A stretch of 64,000 bases of DNA from Hydractinia symbiolongicarpus. Its lineage: Eukaryota; Cnidaria; Hydrozoa; Anthoathecata; Hydractiniidae. A model generated the notes under the pieces. The model saw only the letters and a program-made list of their open reading frames with translations. It did no database searches and was not told where the DNA came from. The translations under genes were made by a program, and so were the position numbers. This document shows, one piece after another, positions 34,061-47,050 of the stretch (position 1 is its first letter; every line of letters starts with the position of its first letter). The stretch spans positions 35,443,828-35,507,827 of the forward strand of contig NC_079876.1 in NCBI RefSeq assembly GCF_029227915.1, in the 5' to 3' direction.

Positions 34061-36876
34061 TATTTAAGTTATAGCAGTCTTTGTTTTACCAAAACATTAT
34101 ATAAAAACATGGAGACTAAACGAAAACACACTATTCTTATAAAAATAGCGAGTACATCCTAAAGAGAAAAGTTATATAAACTGTAAAAAGTAATTTTCTG
34201 TAGCTTTTAATTTTTTACTCGGTATAGCAAGTTATAGCAGCCTTTATTTTATTAAAACATTATATAAGAACAGGAAGGCTGAAACGAAAACACACTATTC
34301 TTCTAAAAACAGCGTGTACATCCTAAAGAAGAATTTATATAAAATGGAGACAACCTTATATAGTTTCAGCGGGTATAAGTATAGAGTAATAGACATTGTG
34401 AGAAATCTCGATTCCAGAGCTTTTTCTCTTTTTTCTGCAGTTTAGTTACAAAAAGGGGACAAAGAGCCGTTAATCCACAGCAATTTGGCTAGTCCTATAC
34501 TAAAGCATTATATATCTTTACGCCATAGCCACGCTAAGAATATGTTAAGAACAATTGAGATAGTATTTTTCCAGAAAGTTAAGAACATCAAGGCTGAAAC
34601 CAGAAAGCACTACTCTTATAAAATACACGGCGTATATTTTAGAGAAGAATTTCATAAACTGTAAATGTACATTTTTCCGTTGTTACTGTTTCTAACGCAA
34701 CGAAATGGTAGATGTCGTTATAATAAACCTAAATGTAAACAAAGTTAAATTAATGCTCACATATGTTACGGTATTATCGTCCCAAAAATTATAAAATGCT
34801 GTATTATTATCATACTCGGCACGCTGGCGCTGTTTTTTGATACATAATACCAAAATGAATGATTTTCTTTATTATAAATTATGACAAGCTGTCCTTTTAA
34901 TATTTTGAATTGAAATATTGCGGTAGATATGCAACATACGGAAATGATTTAGGCATGGCAAAGTAAGTATTTAGATTTGGCTTTCAAATTACAAGTTGTT
35001 AAACACATTTGATTTTGTTGGACATGTTAATTGACCTTTAGATCGATGTGTGATATTTGCTTAATATAACACGGCCTAATGAAATATTCTCAAATGAAAT
35101 CTAGATGCAGCTTCAAAACTATTTAAGAAACCACTCAGGACCATCACTAGCACCAGTAGTAGGCGCACATTACATACACGGGTTTTCTGTCATGGTAATA
35201 TTTAGATTGAAACGGTTGAATTTCTTCTGTTAATTTTTATTATGTACAGTCAGTGGCGTGGTAGCAATGTGGGGAACGGTACATGCTTGTGCTTGCCATG
35301 GTAAATATATAGATTGAAGTGGTTGGATATTTTTGGAAGGACGTGCATTTGGTTGCGCGTTACACCAGTTGTTCACCTTGAGGGTAAGTATTGATAAAAT
35401 CAATTGCGAATTGGCGCTATATGTAAGTGCATAAATAGTCTGGAAAGTTTGCTGGATGATATTTCAGTTTTTATTGAGAGTCTAGACCAAAAAAGGAAAA
35501 AAGTTGCTGCTTGCAATGAAAGAATAAATTTACGTTGTGCGCACTGAATGTAGATTGGGAAGTAAAAAATACAAACCTACTTATGCGTACATGTGTAAAA
35601 CGTTTGATAATAATAACCGCAGCTGCTGTTCGTTATGATATTGAGCATGACTTGTGATGTTTTTATAGCTTTAATTGTACGAACGGTATGATATTGTTGA
35701 GATTAAATCGGTTGTTTGTTTTCTATAATTTTCTTTAGTGGCAAGGTAAGTTTATTGTCACGGATGGTTACGTTTTGCGAAAATTACTGCTGCTATGATT
35801 ATAGGTGCAATTGAGGGGCGTTTTTCGACTACAAGAGCCCCAGTTTCCAAATTAGCTTACAGATGTACAGCAATAGACATCAAATAAATACACGCAGTTA
35901 CCAGAAGCAGCAAATTGAGATTAAACATGCTGAGCTGTACGCAACAACCATAGGCCTCCATTCCAATCAGTCATGATAGTTTTGATGTCTTATGGATGTG
36001 GTAGCAATTGAAAAGAAATTGTATAGATAAGCGCAAAAACAGTATTTTGTTAAAAAGAGCCATATCAGACAAGTTTCGCGGTCTGAAATGCCTATAAACG
36101 TCTTTTTGGTATTACACTTATTGCGCGCTGAATAACTTCTAGTGTAATAGTATCATGAACGTATTTTACGCGTTATAATATTCAAGTGAAACGCTTGGTG
36201 TGTAATTTTTGTACTAAATCTTTTGTTTGTGCGCTGATTGATTAAAATGCATTTTTAGTCCACGGTGTTTATTAATTCTTTTCGTACGTTCTGAATTACG
36301 GTCAAGATACAAAAAAATATAAATAATTTATTTTATTTACAGGTTATAAACAATTAGGACAAAAATGCAATGTGGAAGAAACAAAAAAGCAAAATAGTTT
36401 TCAATTCTCCTAAACATTAGGAACGCGCACTTGAGATATACCTCAGGGTCTGTTTTCCAAAAATCTAAGGCAAAAATATTTTTTTGGTTTTGGATGTAAG
36501 CTTATCAAGCGATGACTAAGCTGCCAACACCAAATAATTTAATGGCTGATTTTACTTAAAACGTTTGTCAATATTATAATTATAACGGAAAGTAGATTAG
36601 TGTATTAGTAAACATGTACCTGTCAAAACTCATAGCAGTTGTCCATTTTCATGTGAGCAAAGATACCTTACATCGTGTCTGTAACAACACTACAACCACC
36701 GATACCAAGAATAACGATAGAAAAAAAAAATCACTTGTTATCGTTTCATTTCGTCATGACCGGATAGCGTAATATGTTTCTCATATTGTGCAATTACAGT
36801 CGCATATTTGTTCCACTTCAGCTTATATTAACTGTAAACTCGATTTTAAGTTATAACTCGAGTTATAACTTCAACA
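34061..36876 (+). repeat. Array module Y2
   Basis: Y2 starts inside the Y sequence (near AAGTTATAGCAG), without the tRNA-like head. It is nearly identical to Y3, but at about 36,235 it jumps from the 49,303 position to the 50,394 position of Y3, losing the YxxL frame. No gene seen. Confidence 0.85.
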
Positions 36877-38265
36877 ATGCAGTTTCATGATCACTAAAAC
36901 ACTTCATAGATAATGCTATCGACAAAACCTACTTCCTCAAATCAATGAAACATTGCACAAGTGTGCTAAATTTCGGTTTAATTTTGCTATGCTGCATAGT
37001 TATGATACTTACTATTTTATTATGCTTATCTATTAGACACTGGAATGTTAAATTGACCACTTGTTAAAGCAACTACTCAAATTTCTATAATACTTACTTA
37101 CAATCGGAAAATACTATAACTTTCGATAGAATTATCCTTTATTTAATATTTACCTCGATGTATCAGATAGTATTAAAACTTCTCGCTTAGAAATAGTTGA
37201 TTAATACATAATTTGGAAAGTTCTGCTTGTTACAATAAGGCTTTAGTACTCTACAGGACCGCACTGTGGCAACATTTTGGTCGTTATTGTGGTATATAAA
37301 TCATCAACTTACGTTGGTTATTAGGAATTGAAGAAATTGAACTAGCCCTAGTAAAATCATTATTATTAATAAGAATACGGAAATAGGGAAATAAATATTA
37401 TCGAATGTGCATACGCCATTTCACACTTTAGCAAAATTTTTTAAAAGAAATAAAACGTTCCCCATTAACCACCAGCGGTAGTTATTTCTTAACTATAGAT
37501 ATAGTTCACGAATTAGTGTGGATGAAACTGCCACACTAAATAATTTAATAGCACCACTATTAAAATGTGTACAATTAATTAGCTAAAGTATTTAATCAAT
37601 CAACTTCCCTACTGGTCTACAGTAGGTGCAGAAACACTAAACAACAACGAAATGAAAGACACCACCCCGTCAATGGAAACAAAAAATGCGCTGTAGTAGG
37701 TATTTAATAATTTAGTTCCTCTCCTTAGCACTATTGGCTAGCCAACAAAAAGGACCTGACAAAACAGGTGTATCCTTTTATAGATTGAATGTGGTGTAAA
37801 AATATACTTTTACAATTATTATCACCATCAGCAACTTAATTTCTTGAATATTCGTCTCCATGATATTGCAGTTGCTTGTAATTTCTTATATTACCAACAA
37901 AAACTTAAGTTAGTGAAATTTTCTAAAGTTTTGCAGGTATGAATGCAATCTCTGAATTGAAAGGACATCAGTATGACGGAGATGCAATGTATCAATATTG
38001 GATTGGATGGATCCATCCAATAAAATCTTCGTAGGCACATATCTTTATCACGCGACAATCACGCAGCAGCAATAACCATGAGCCGCGATACAACAGTATC
38101 TCAATGAAATTAAACTGCACTTTTTACACTACAGATAATTTATAATAAAGTTAAATTAATGTATATATTTTATGGTTAGATTATGAAAAAACATTATACA
38201 ATTGGACATAGTGTCCCTGAATTATAAACGATAATTAAAGACTATTTAATATTTTTTAATACTAG

Positions 38266-38760
38266 TCGATAAGGCCCGTGGAGAAATCCATCCACAAGAA
38301 AAAATTAGAACCTTCTTTCCACGTTGCTTCTATTGTATAAAGCTTAAAACGCTGGTCAAGAAATTGTATATGATCATGTACTTTTGATGAACGGTTAATA
38401 AGATATAAGGCTTGAAAAATTGTGCTGACGTCAGCGAAGTCCCTAATAAAAGTATTAAAAATATTTTTTAGGAAATTTGTATACCCGTTGTCTTCATCGT
38501 ATAGATCTTGAAACGCTGATCAAGAAAATGTATAGGATCATGTACTTTTGACAAACGGTTGAGATATTGGGATTTGAAGGTTTTTGATGACGTCATCAGC
38601 CAGGTTTAAAAGCTTACCCAAATTAGTTCCAGGTGGTCTCTAGTTACCTACGCGGTGAAAAATCATTTACGTCACCACCTCGTTTCCAAGTTATTTGACC
38701 TCAAAGTCTTAAGTGCACTGTAATGGCTTCATTAATTTAATATATAGGATATTGACCCTA
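38266..38760 (+). mobile_element. Dispersed repeat with CGATAAGGCCCGTGG terminus, copy in Z2
   Basis: Begins ACTAGTCGATAAGGCCCGTG. It contains two internal copies, about 163 bp apart, of an AACGCTG-TCAAGAAA / GATCATGTACTTTTGA / AACGGTT / TGACGTCA unit, then a block with ACCTACGCGGTGAAAAATCA. The same terminus is seen at 52,585, inverted at about 13,268-13,290, and in part at about 16,583. Both Z copies carry it, so it inserted before the Z duplication. The right end is not certain. Confidence 0.6.
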
Positions 38761-39499
38761 AGCTAGTGCTATTGACGTCGCGCCATGACGTCAGAAAATT
38801 TAACATATTAGACATAAGTTTTTCGGCAACATCAAAGGAAAATAACGATATCCACTTTGCCTGTTACAAACAGACACAGTCTCTGTATTATTATAAGAGA
38901 TTTAGTGTGTTTTTAATGAAATAAATTATTTTTGTAATTTTGCATGAAAATAACGAGTTAACACAATAGAAGGTGTCACAAATAAAAGAAAATCTGTCGT
39001 TACCATCACTTCTATCGCCAAACTGGATGAGTTCCATGAGACATTCTTATTTTATAACTACCTGATTTTCCAGCAATGCTAAATAACCTTTAATATGAAT
39101 CACCCCCACCCCCCAGAAAGAACAGTGGTAATTCCAAACGTCAAATACTTAGCAACACCACAATCAACTAAATTTACTTAATATTATTTGCAGTGCTGGC
39201 TTTAAGTGATAATGAACGAATGACTGGTGCACAATCAGTACTGAGACATTCAAAACTATTAAGTTGAACGTTTCATTCTGGCGGGTACACATTTCAATTT
39301 CTCAAGAATTAGGTTGAATTTTATTTTTATCGTGGGTTTCATATGATGGGAATACATTTCTGGCACAAACAACTCAATAAACCGATACTTACTGCTAACA
39401 CCTATGATCTTCGTATGTTTTGGCAAAAAATATTGTATGTTGGTTTCATGCATTGTTTTCAACAATTTCTAAAATAATACCATTTGATCAGCCAGTTAC

Positions 39500-39741
39500 C
39501 TGAATAGAATTATTCAGTCGACCAAAGTATTCGTGAGAAAGGAGATTGTACTCTTCAATGTATCCATCACCACCAGCAACATTAAATCGAATTAGACAAC
39601 TCTTCATGCGATTTCTTGTTTGGATTACGTAGCTGACGCTTGTATAATTCAGGTTCCAAAAAAATGATTCTTTTAAACTCTCTGATACTGTAAATTCTGT
39701 GTAAGCACTTGACAGAACGAACTCACTAGCATTAGATGTCA
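39500..39741 (-). CDS. Candidate Ig-like domain exon (open copy), Z2
   Basis: This 242-nt minus-strand exon reads 2 nt plus 80 codons with no stop. It starts after an AG (39,743-39,742) and ends at a strong donor (ATTCAG|GTAACT, 39,500). The protein reads TSNASEFVLSSAYTEFTVSE, then SFFWNLNYTSVSYVIQTRNR, then CLIRFNVAGGDGYIEEYNLL and HEYFGRLNNSIQ. The order of a FFWNLNY strand, a hairpin and a YFGRL end fits the front half of a V-set-like Ig domain, without the usual first cysteine. The reading of the fold is my inference. The entry phase (1) matches the exit phase of the signal-peptide exon at 40,408-40,498, giving a 666-bp intron. The acceptor's pyrimidine tract is weak. The Z3 copy carries two 6-bp insertions and two stops, as expected of a real gene with a dead duplicate. 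Confidence 0.45.
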
Positions 39742-40407
39742 CTCCGTTTCATCTCAAGCAATTTGACACAAGCTATAATTCTAACATCCAAGAAATTGGA
39801 AAATATAACATGAAGATAAAAGTCTTATGATTGTAAAAATTTTCACATAAAGTCTAAAATATACAAGAACGGGTCAATTAAAAATACATAAAATTAAAAA
39901 AAGTAGTTATAGCTATGTGTCCGATATCACAGTTCCAAAAATATTAGAAAATGATAACATAATTACATAAGGTGCTTAATCATGAAAAAATACAGAAGAA
40001 AATACAGAAAATACAGAAGAAATGAGAAAGGAAAGAAAAAAATATATAAATACTGTTTCTAAGAAAGAACATTTGGTTATATAAAAAGCATTTTGATATC
40101 GCAATTGCTGAATGTATGGCCACTCTATACTTGGTGTCAATAACACCTGCCTTAAGCGTAGTTCAGGGGACGAAACTAGAACAGGAAAACAAATTTCGAT
40201 ATACTTCAATGCAGTTTAGTCTAAACTTTAAAATTACTGTCTGGCTGTTTTTACCTGCTCGTTATACTTTGCTAAGCGTAAACTCGTATTATTCCTTATC
40301 AAAAGTTGACTGTTGTTCACAACATACAGTAACGAAAAAAATGTGAACAATTATAAAGTTTTTTCTCGTATTGCCGTGCATGTCGTCTGTGGCGCTTCCA
40401 ACATTAC

Positions 40408-40498
40408 CATCCTTTCCAGAGCACCAGATATCGCATATTTTTAACAAAATAGAAAAAATTAGAACAATAAACAAAGACTTGGTAAACAAAATTTTCAT
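40408..40498 (-). CDS. Candidate signal-peptide exon of the same gene
   Basis: ATG at 40,498 (a second in-frame ATG lies at 40,507) opens MKILFTKSLFIVLIFSILL followed by KICDIWCSGKD. This is a basic start, a hydrophobic core of about 15 residues and a polar end, a textbook signal peptide. It ends at GATG|GTAATG in phase 1, the usual phase between signal and Ig-domain exons in animal IgSF genes, and it fits the 39,500-39,741 exon. In A3/Z3 and Y1/A1 the counterpart has a 24-bp insertion and changes that put a TGA in front of the hydrophobic stretch, so only this copy is open. The alternative is a chance hydrophobic run in AT-rich DNA. The phase match and copy comparison argue against that. Confidence 0.45.
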
Positions 40499-41938
40499 GG
40501 CAAACAATTTTTAATATATTTTTCAATTTATTGCAACAGTGTCAGTAAAAGCAACTTCAATAATATGTTGGTATAAAATAATATTACAATAAGTTGCCAT
40601 AACACACAACTTTCATCATAATTGCATTTCCTTAGCACTAAACATAAATGCTAAGTAATTGATCAAACTCTGCAGGAGATTTCATTCACGCGGCATGTTT
40701 TTCCACCAACAGCATTTAACCAGTGCTGTCAGATTGCGAAAGTGCAGTTGTTTTCTCACTTCTGTGATGTCCATCAGAACCTACAATGATTAAGCTGTGT
40801 GTTAAACATTTATTACAGCCGGGAAGTAATTTGTCTTTTTGATGGAAATGTTGCTGGAACTTCATATACTTTATTAACGATTGTCCGCTTAGTGGGAAGA
40901 CTAGCAGGTAAAATAAATTTCAAAAAAATTAAGTATGGCAACATTTTGAGGTTGTATTTAATGCAAAAGTGAGAAAATTATTCAGTTATATAGTTCGTCT
41001 TAGTTAAGCCATAAAATAAGAAGCAGTGTTCGAAGAAATGTCTATTTTAACACAATAACAAAACATGCAGTATTCTTTAGCATACAGATTTTTATAATGA
41101 CACAAGCTTACCTCTTTGGGAGACAATGGATAAAACATGAGACATTTTCGACATAGCTGTGCCGTACTGATCACTGAATTAAATGTGGCCCAAGACGTCT
41201 ATTTACTTTCTGGTGCCACAATTAATTGGTAATTGATACTGTTATAACTAGGAGTACTGCAAGTACATCAATGCTCTCATGCAAACTACAAAAACATGAA
41301 AGCATAGCCACAGCTTCACTATAGAACCCAATAAATTGTCAATTGAATTTCATGTGGAATGGTGCAGTAAGGCATCGATTTAATCTGTGCATTTTGAATG
41401 TGAATGTTTAACCACAACAATAGCAACTCATAGAATGTTATTTTATGAGATAAAATTAAAGCAAGAGCCTTTTACGTAATGTACAACACATGATGAAGTG
41501 GAATAACATTATTTATGGTGAGATTTATGTCAACAATCGAGAATGGTAATAACGGAAAAGCTCCAGAAAGAAATTCATTAAATATAACATTTGAATTATT
41601 GTATACGTTTAACAAAAAATATTGGTTATTGCGGATAGTGCCAATACATATAACTGGTGTCTTGCAACAGGCAAGGGATGCTAACTCAAGGTAACGCACC
41701 GGATTCCAAGCATAGTAAACTTCACCAATCCGCATGTTTTACCATTCACAACTGTTTGTTTCAGTACGCCTAAAATCCATTACTTTTCCATTACTTTTTG
41801 TCACTGAAAGAATGCAGAAGTTCTTTGGCGGCTTCTTATTCTTTCAAAGAAACCTCCACCTTTGGTCAAAGACTAGAACGATCTGCATTGCGATGTAGTT
41901 ACTCCTATTTTCTTTCTACGCAACATAGCTTCTTCAGT

Positions 41939-42338
41939 TGCAACTTTAGTTGCATATGACCCTTCAGCAGTTTATACAACAGTCTTCCATCATGATGGCG
42001 AAGGTTCGGCAAATAATGCAACATAGCTTCTTCAGTTGCAATTGGTAAGTTAGTAAAATACTGCAACAAAAACTGTGACAGCGCTTGGTTGCACTATTGA
42101 GTAAGAAATCAATGATGTCTTCGTGCTTGCCCCTACTCAGAAAGTCACTTTTCTCTTTAGACTTGTATATTCTGACCCGTCAGCAGTTTACACAACGGTC
42201 TTTCATCCTGATGGCGAAGGTTTGGCACAAGCTTACCAATTATCACTGAACCTTCAACCGTCTGTAAGGTGTATGACGAATTGTACAATGTCATATATGT
42301 TAACTGCTATGTCCCAACACGAAGAAGTTATTAGTTGA
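41939..42338 (+). pseudogene. Hybrid Ig-like exon region, copy in A2
   Basis: This copy holds a piece of the A3-type frame (TLVAYDPSAVYTTVFHHDGE, 41,944-42,005). It is followed by a repeat of the acceptor-like block GCAACATAGCTTCTTCAG (first at 41,920, again at 42,018), then the A1-type sequence. The A1-type frame has a stop near 42,105 and is then open from 42,123 to 42,338 (LAPTQKVTFLFRLVYSDPSA ... MSQHEEVIS). So two versions of the same exon lie in tandem here. As it stands neither looks functional. Confidence 0.4.
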
Positions 42339-43488
42339 CAATCTTTCATGTGCATGATATACCGTGTAGCAACAATTCAAATTAGGTAATTTCGACATAA
42401 TCTATTGGAAACACAAAAATGTATTTTAATGGGAACACAATTATGCAAATATACTGTTAAGATGAATAGTTGCATTGCTGTATCGCAAACTTGCGTATCA
42501 TAGATTTTCGAACTGATTGTGTAAATATTGTGTACAAGAAAGAACAAATTGTAAAAAGAAGTAAAGTGATACCTTATATTAAATTTTTTGAGTCCATAAG
42601 TCAACCGCAAACTTGTACATCTTTAAGTATATGTTCATGGCAGCACATCAGGTGCAGGATATTTCTTCTAGTCCTTTTGTGTTTTTGTTTTGTTTTGTTT
42701 CTAAAAATTTTACAATAAAATGTTAACACATAAATATCATAACAAAGAAAAAAGGGTTCAGTTTGAGAAATACATACCACATTGTGTGTTTAGAAGTAAA
42801 AATTAGGACTTTTAAGAAATTAGTAAATCAAATGTTTAAAAAACAGAGTAATTGCAGTTATTTAGAATTTTACCTTTGTATAGAGAACAATATCCGATAC
42901 CATGAGCTTGCTGGAAATATGTCTTTTTGTAAACACAGCTTTGACAACATGGAAGGCAAATTGTCGAAATAAGGTACACATTGCAATGAAAAGTTCATTT
43001 CAAAGGTAACTATTTCAAGAATTAATTTAACTATTTAATAACTGAACAACTTAAAAAAACTTTCTTTCTAGAAAAAGTTCACTCTTTCAAGATACAAATT
43101 GTATAGAGGTTTAATCAACTTTTGAAAATGTTTATATGTGGCAATCTTTTTTTAAGGGAACAATATTTATATATTGGCATATTTTTTAATAAAGAAATTG
43201 AATAAATACATGTAAAGGCTTTTTGCTGCTATTATTAACTGTACTTGTATTGTATGTTGTGGAAACAAAAGCACGTTTTGATAATAAGTTGACTTGATGA
43301 AAAATGTGGCACTTTCTGTTTTTTTTCAATATTTAAAACTCATAATAAAAACTCGTAACGAAAGGTTTATTATATACAAAAAAAAATTTTTGTTATAAAT
43401 TGATTATATATATAAAAAAAATTTTATTATAAATTATTCTAAAAACGTAGAGAAATTATAATTAATTATATACAAAAATATTTTTATG

Positions 43489-44050
43489 ATGGGAGATGGA
43501 GTTCACGAAATAGAAACAACAGTATTTTTCAAAAGTAAAATTGATGGGGAGGTGAAATTCACCTATTGAAAATTAAACAACAACAAAAACAAAGGGGAGA
43601 TGGAATTCACCCATCGAAAAACAACAACAACAAAAACAAAGGGGAGCTGGAATTCACCCGGAACAACTAATAATAAAAGTAACAACAAAATTGGGCAAAT
43701 GGAATTAACTTATGACAACAAATTTTTAACAGAAACAACACAACAACAAAATTAGGGAGATGGAATTCACTTACAGCAACAAATTTCATATAGCAGCAAG
43801 AAAATCAGGGAGATGGAATTCACCTATAGCAAAAAATTTTAAGTGGCAACAAAATTGGACCGATGGAATTAACCCATAACAACAAATTTTAAACAGAAAG
43901 AACAAAATTAGGGAGGTGGAATTCACCTATCGTAACAAATTTTAAAAATCAGCATCAAAATTGGAGTGTTGGAATTTACCCATAGCAACAAATTTTAAGT
44001 GGCAACAACACTTTTGTTAAAACAGAATGGAGGAGATGGAATTCACTCTA
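43489..44050 (+). repeat. Minisatellite in A2
   Basis: Same units and order as 30,729-31,250, with one more unit near 43,600-43,660 (GGGGAGATGGAATTCACCCA). The extra unit shows that this array changes length between copies. Confidence 0.9.
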
Positions 44051-44059
44051 CATTCGCGG

Positions 44060-44690
44060 AATTTTCTAAAAAAAAAATGTTATTCCTAACAACAGCAAAA
44101 TAATCTTAACGTTTGTAACAACAGAATATTTAATGAAATAGGAAAATCGAAAACAAAGGAAAACTTTTAAAATTGCAATGATAAAACTGATGAAATATAT
44201 TAATGAAATATAAAATTATAAAATACTGATAAAAGTTATAATTTTAAACAATAAGCATAAAAGTACAAATAATTAATAAAATTTAGCTGAAATTGTAAAA
44301 TAATGATTAAAATGTTGTAAAAGAATACAAAAGGTAAAATTTAAAGTAATAAATGATATAAGTTCAGAATATAATAACAAATTATAAAATTATAACGATA
44401 AAAGTATACAACAAAACAATAAAACATAAAATAATGATAAAGGTAATAAAAATGAAGTAAAAGAATACATAAAAAAGTTAAAATTTAAAGAAATAATGAT
44501 AAAAGTACAGATTAAAATAATAAAAAATAAGATAATATAAAAGTATAATAATAGTATATAATAAAATAATAAAATAAAAATTATAAAATAATGATAAAAA
44601 TGCAGTAAAATAATACATATATAAAGTTAAAAGAAAAATAATTATGTAGAAAACGTAAATTTTAAAATAATAATGATAACAGTAGCACTA
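44060..44690. repeat. AT-rich low-complexity tract in A2
   Basis: Counterpart of 31,260-31,865 with many small indels. No gene. Confidence 0.9.
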
Positions 44691-45081
44691 ATTTTGAAAT
44701 GAAATACCTGTTTTGAATATGATACAAATACATCTTACTCTGGGAATCTCCCGTTGGCAAGGAAACGTTTATAAAGATCTGGATTATTTGTTTGTAGTAA
44801 TACGACCAAATAAATAGTTATACAATTGGTTCCGGTTCCCATGTCAGTCAATGTCTGGTTGAATAGCACGAAATAAAGGAATGTAACATTATGCAGTCGA
44901 TACATTGATGATACGTTACGAGAAATCGAAAGAAATTTGATTGAACAACACTGGTTATAAGATAAATAAAAGAAGTTATATAAGACTACTGTTATGAACC
45001 TCTGAACAGCGGAAAGCTATCAGACTAATTTAAAACAGCGAAACTTACGACAGCGAACGTTATATGTCAAGTTATTCCTTC

Positions 45082-47050
45082 AAAGAAAATAAAAATTGTT
45101 TGCCGTCGCTATATTCTCTAAAAAGTGGTGTTGTTTGGTTAATACATGACTGCCATACAACTTGTGCTATGTCAGCCAGACGTCATGTAGTGTGGTGCGG
45201 TAGCGCTAGACCAATTGACTGTGACAGTTAGTATTGATAAAATTTGATTGCGAAAGTGGCGGTGTGCATAAGTGGTGATGTGATAAAGTCATCTTATTTT
45301 TCTCAGACTTTGAAACAAAGTAAAACCACAAGCAAAAAATCAAATTGTACATCTAAGGCGATGACATATCGTTTGAGAACGTCGCAAAACGTTTTTTAAC
45401 ATGATCAAGAGAAAGATAGCGCATGAGCAGTTGTGATCAAAACATTTTATTATTTTGCTAGGTGATATTTCAGGCCTAACATGTTTTTAGTGAGGAACGA
45501 GAAAAATTATTAAACTTGTACCCATAATGTAATTCAATTACAATTAATTTCATCCGCTACAAATGGTGTCAAAACCATAGTATATCACCTTTTTTAAGCA
45601 TAGAGCTCGGTGGGAAGAGATTTTTCTTTCCACTATGTTGCATAAGCCTAGTTAACAATTTTTAACTTGACGCTAACACCAGTTGCAACATGCAATAAAA
45701 TAATAAAAGGACTAAAAATAGATTGCGGAGAAAAAAACATAAGTACTTCTGTGCAACCAATTATACGAGCGCCGATTTTTATAAATACTATTTTATTTTT
45801 ATAGTTCCTAGAATGCAGAAAATCTACGCATTCAAAGCAGCGAGGAAGTTTTTTAAACAACGGGTATTAACAACATAGGAGAGAACAATTAAAATTTTCT
45901 GATATACAAGGACCGAGAAGTGAACTCAGTTTAGGTCAAGTAGTATAAATTGAGTAACGGGTTCGGAAGTGCTGCTGTTCGTTGTGATATCAGATATGAA
46001 TTAATTGCGCTTTAATGGTACGTCACGGTTACATTTTTTATATGAAAACGGTTGCTTGTGTTTGATCAGTTTGTAGGACGTGTTGATGGTGTGGTGTTCT
46101 GAAGTGTACTTAGTGAGTATATCGTCATGCATGGTTATTTTTTACCGAGAATTAGTACTGCTTTAATTTTATAGGCGTGATTATAGTGGCGTTTTCTATT
46201 ACAAAATAATACGCATATAGCTAACAGAAGCAGTTTCACAAATCAAGATTAAACTTCTTGCTGAAGTGAAACTAACCAGCATAGAGCTTTACACTAATCA
46301 ATTATGCTAGATGATAGCTTGATAGATGCGGTAGTTATTGATAAGAAATTGTATACATAAGCGCAAAACATTATTCTGTTGAGAAGCGTCGTATTAGACA
46401 AGCTTTTTATTTGCCATACCTTAAGTGGAATTACATTGAAGAAAATCTGCTTCACGCGTTAGAAATTCTTGTGCAATAGCATGAACTTATTTCGTCCACG
46501 CTTAGTTTACCAATAAATACAAAGGAAAAATCGACGCTTAAAACACCTTTCCGCAATCAGTTCTTTTTCTTAGAAAAAAAATTACATTTTAACACGTTAT
46601 ATTTATTGGCTTAACGTAAAATTTCTGTACTAAAATTGTTGTTTGTACGCAAGGGCGCGAAGATAGCCTGGCAATGATATAACATTAATGGAAATTTTAC
46701 AAAACCATGCAAACCTTTGAGAAAATGACTTCTGTGCAAATAGCTGAGATGTCATTTATTTATGAAGCTATGGCTTGCATAAGTCACTCCCCGTAATAGC
46801 GATAGATCAAACGGCAGGCTTAGTTGAAAATACGCTCCTGACGTCAAATATATGATGTGCAAGATATTTCAACTGATTTTGATTCTGATTGGACTTAAAC
46901 ATGTTCAATAAAAACAAATTACACATTGAAATTTTACTCACATTTGTTATAAGAATGGTTTCTATCAGAATATGAGAGATTTAGGCTTATAACCTTTCGA
47001 ACAAAATTGATAACAAAGAATATTATTACCTTGCATAGAACAGCATATTT
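45082..47050 (+). repeat. Array module X3
   Basis: Nearly identical to X2 and includes the extra block 45,590-45,890 that X1 also has, so X2 lost it. The empty TTAA site of the X1 element lies at 46,421-46,424. The minus-strand frame 45,648-45,860 is not kept in X1. Confidence 0.85.

Larger units (their letters stand above)
36877..40439 (+). repeat. Array module Z2
   Basis: Z is present only in R2 and R3. Z2 starts with a diverged relative of the TTAA element (36,970-37,130, sharing the TATTAGACAC block). It then has unassigned AT-rich sequence, a GGCCCGTGG-type repeat at 38,266-38,760, a C-rich tract (CACCCCCACCCCCC at about 39,100), and the minus-strand exon candidate at 39,500-39,741. Other minus-strand splice-like sites (for example TTAGCA|GTAAGTATC at about 39,390) suggest further exons that I could not assemble. 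Confidence 0.8.
40440..45081 (+). repeat. Array module A2
   Basis: A2 is very close to A1 (offset 12,625 near its start, 12,820 near its end). It differs by a hybrid Ig-like exon region (41,920-42,041), an extra minisatellite unit at about 43,600, and small indels in the AT-rich tract. A minus-strand frame of 87 codons (41,472-41,735, containing RIGEVYYAWNPVRYLELASL) is open only in this copy. A1 and A3 have a TAA at the same place after IRNNQ, so I do not call it a gene. Confidence 0.9.

Noticed and set aside
39259-39465. Minus-strand frame directly after the Ig-like exon, as its next exon
   Set aside because: It would need an intron of about 31 bp (GTAACT to TTTTAG), which is too short to be convincing, so I left it unassigned.
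40116-40346. 76-codon plus-strand frame opposite the signal-exon intron
   Set aside because: Not kept open in the Z3 copy and no domain, so a shadow frame.
41472-41735. 87-codon minus-strand frame in A2
   Set aside because: The A1 and A3 copies have a TAA at the same codon, there is no matching splice phase, and the substitutions show no coding pattern that I could see.
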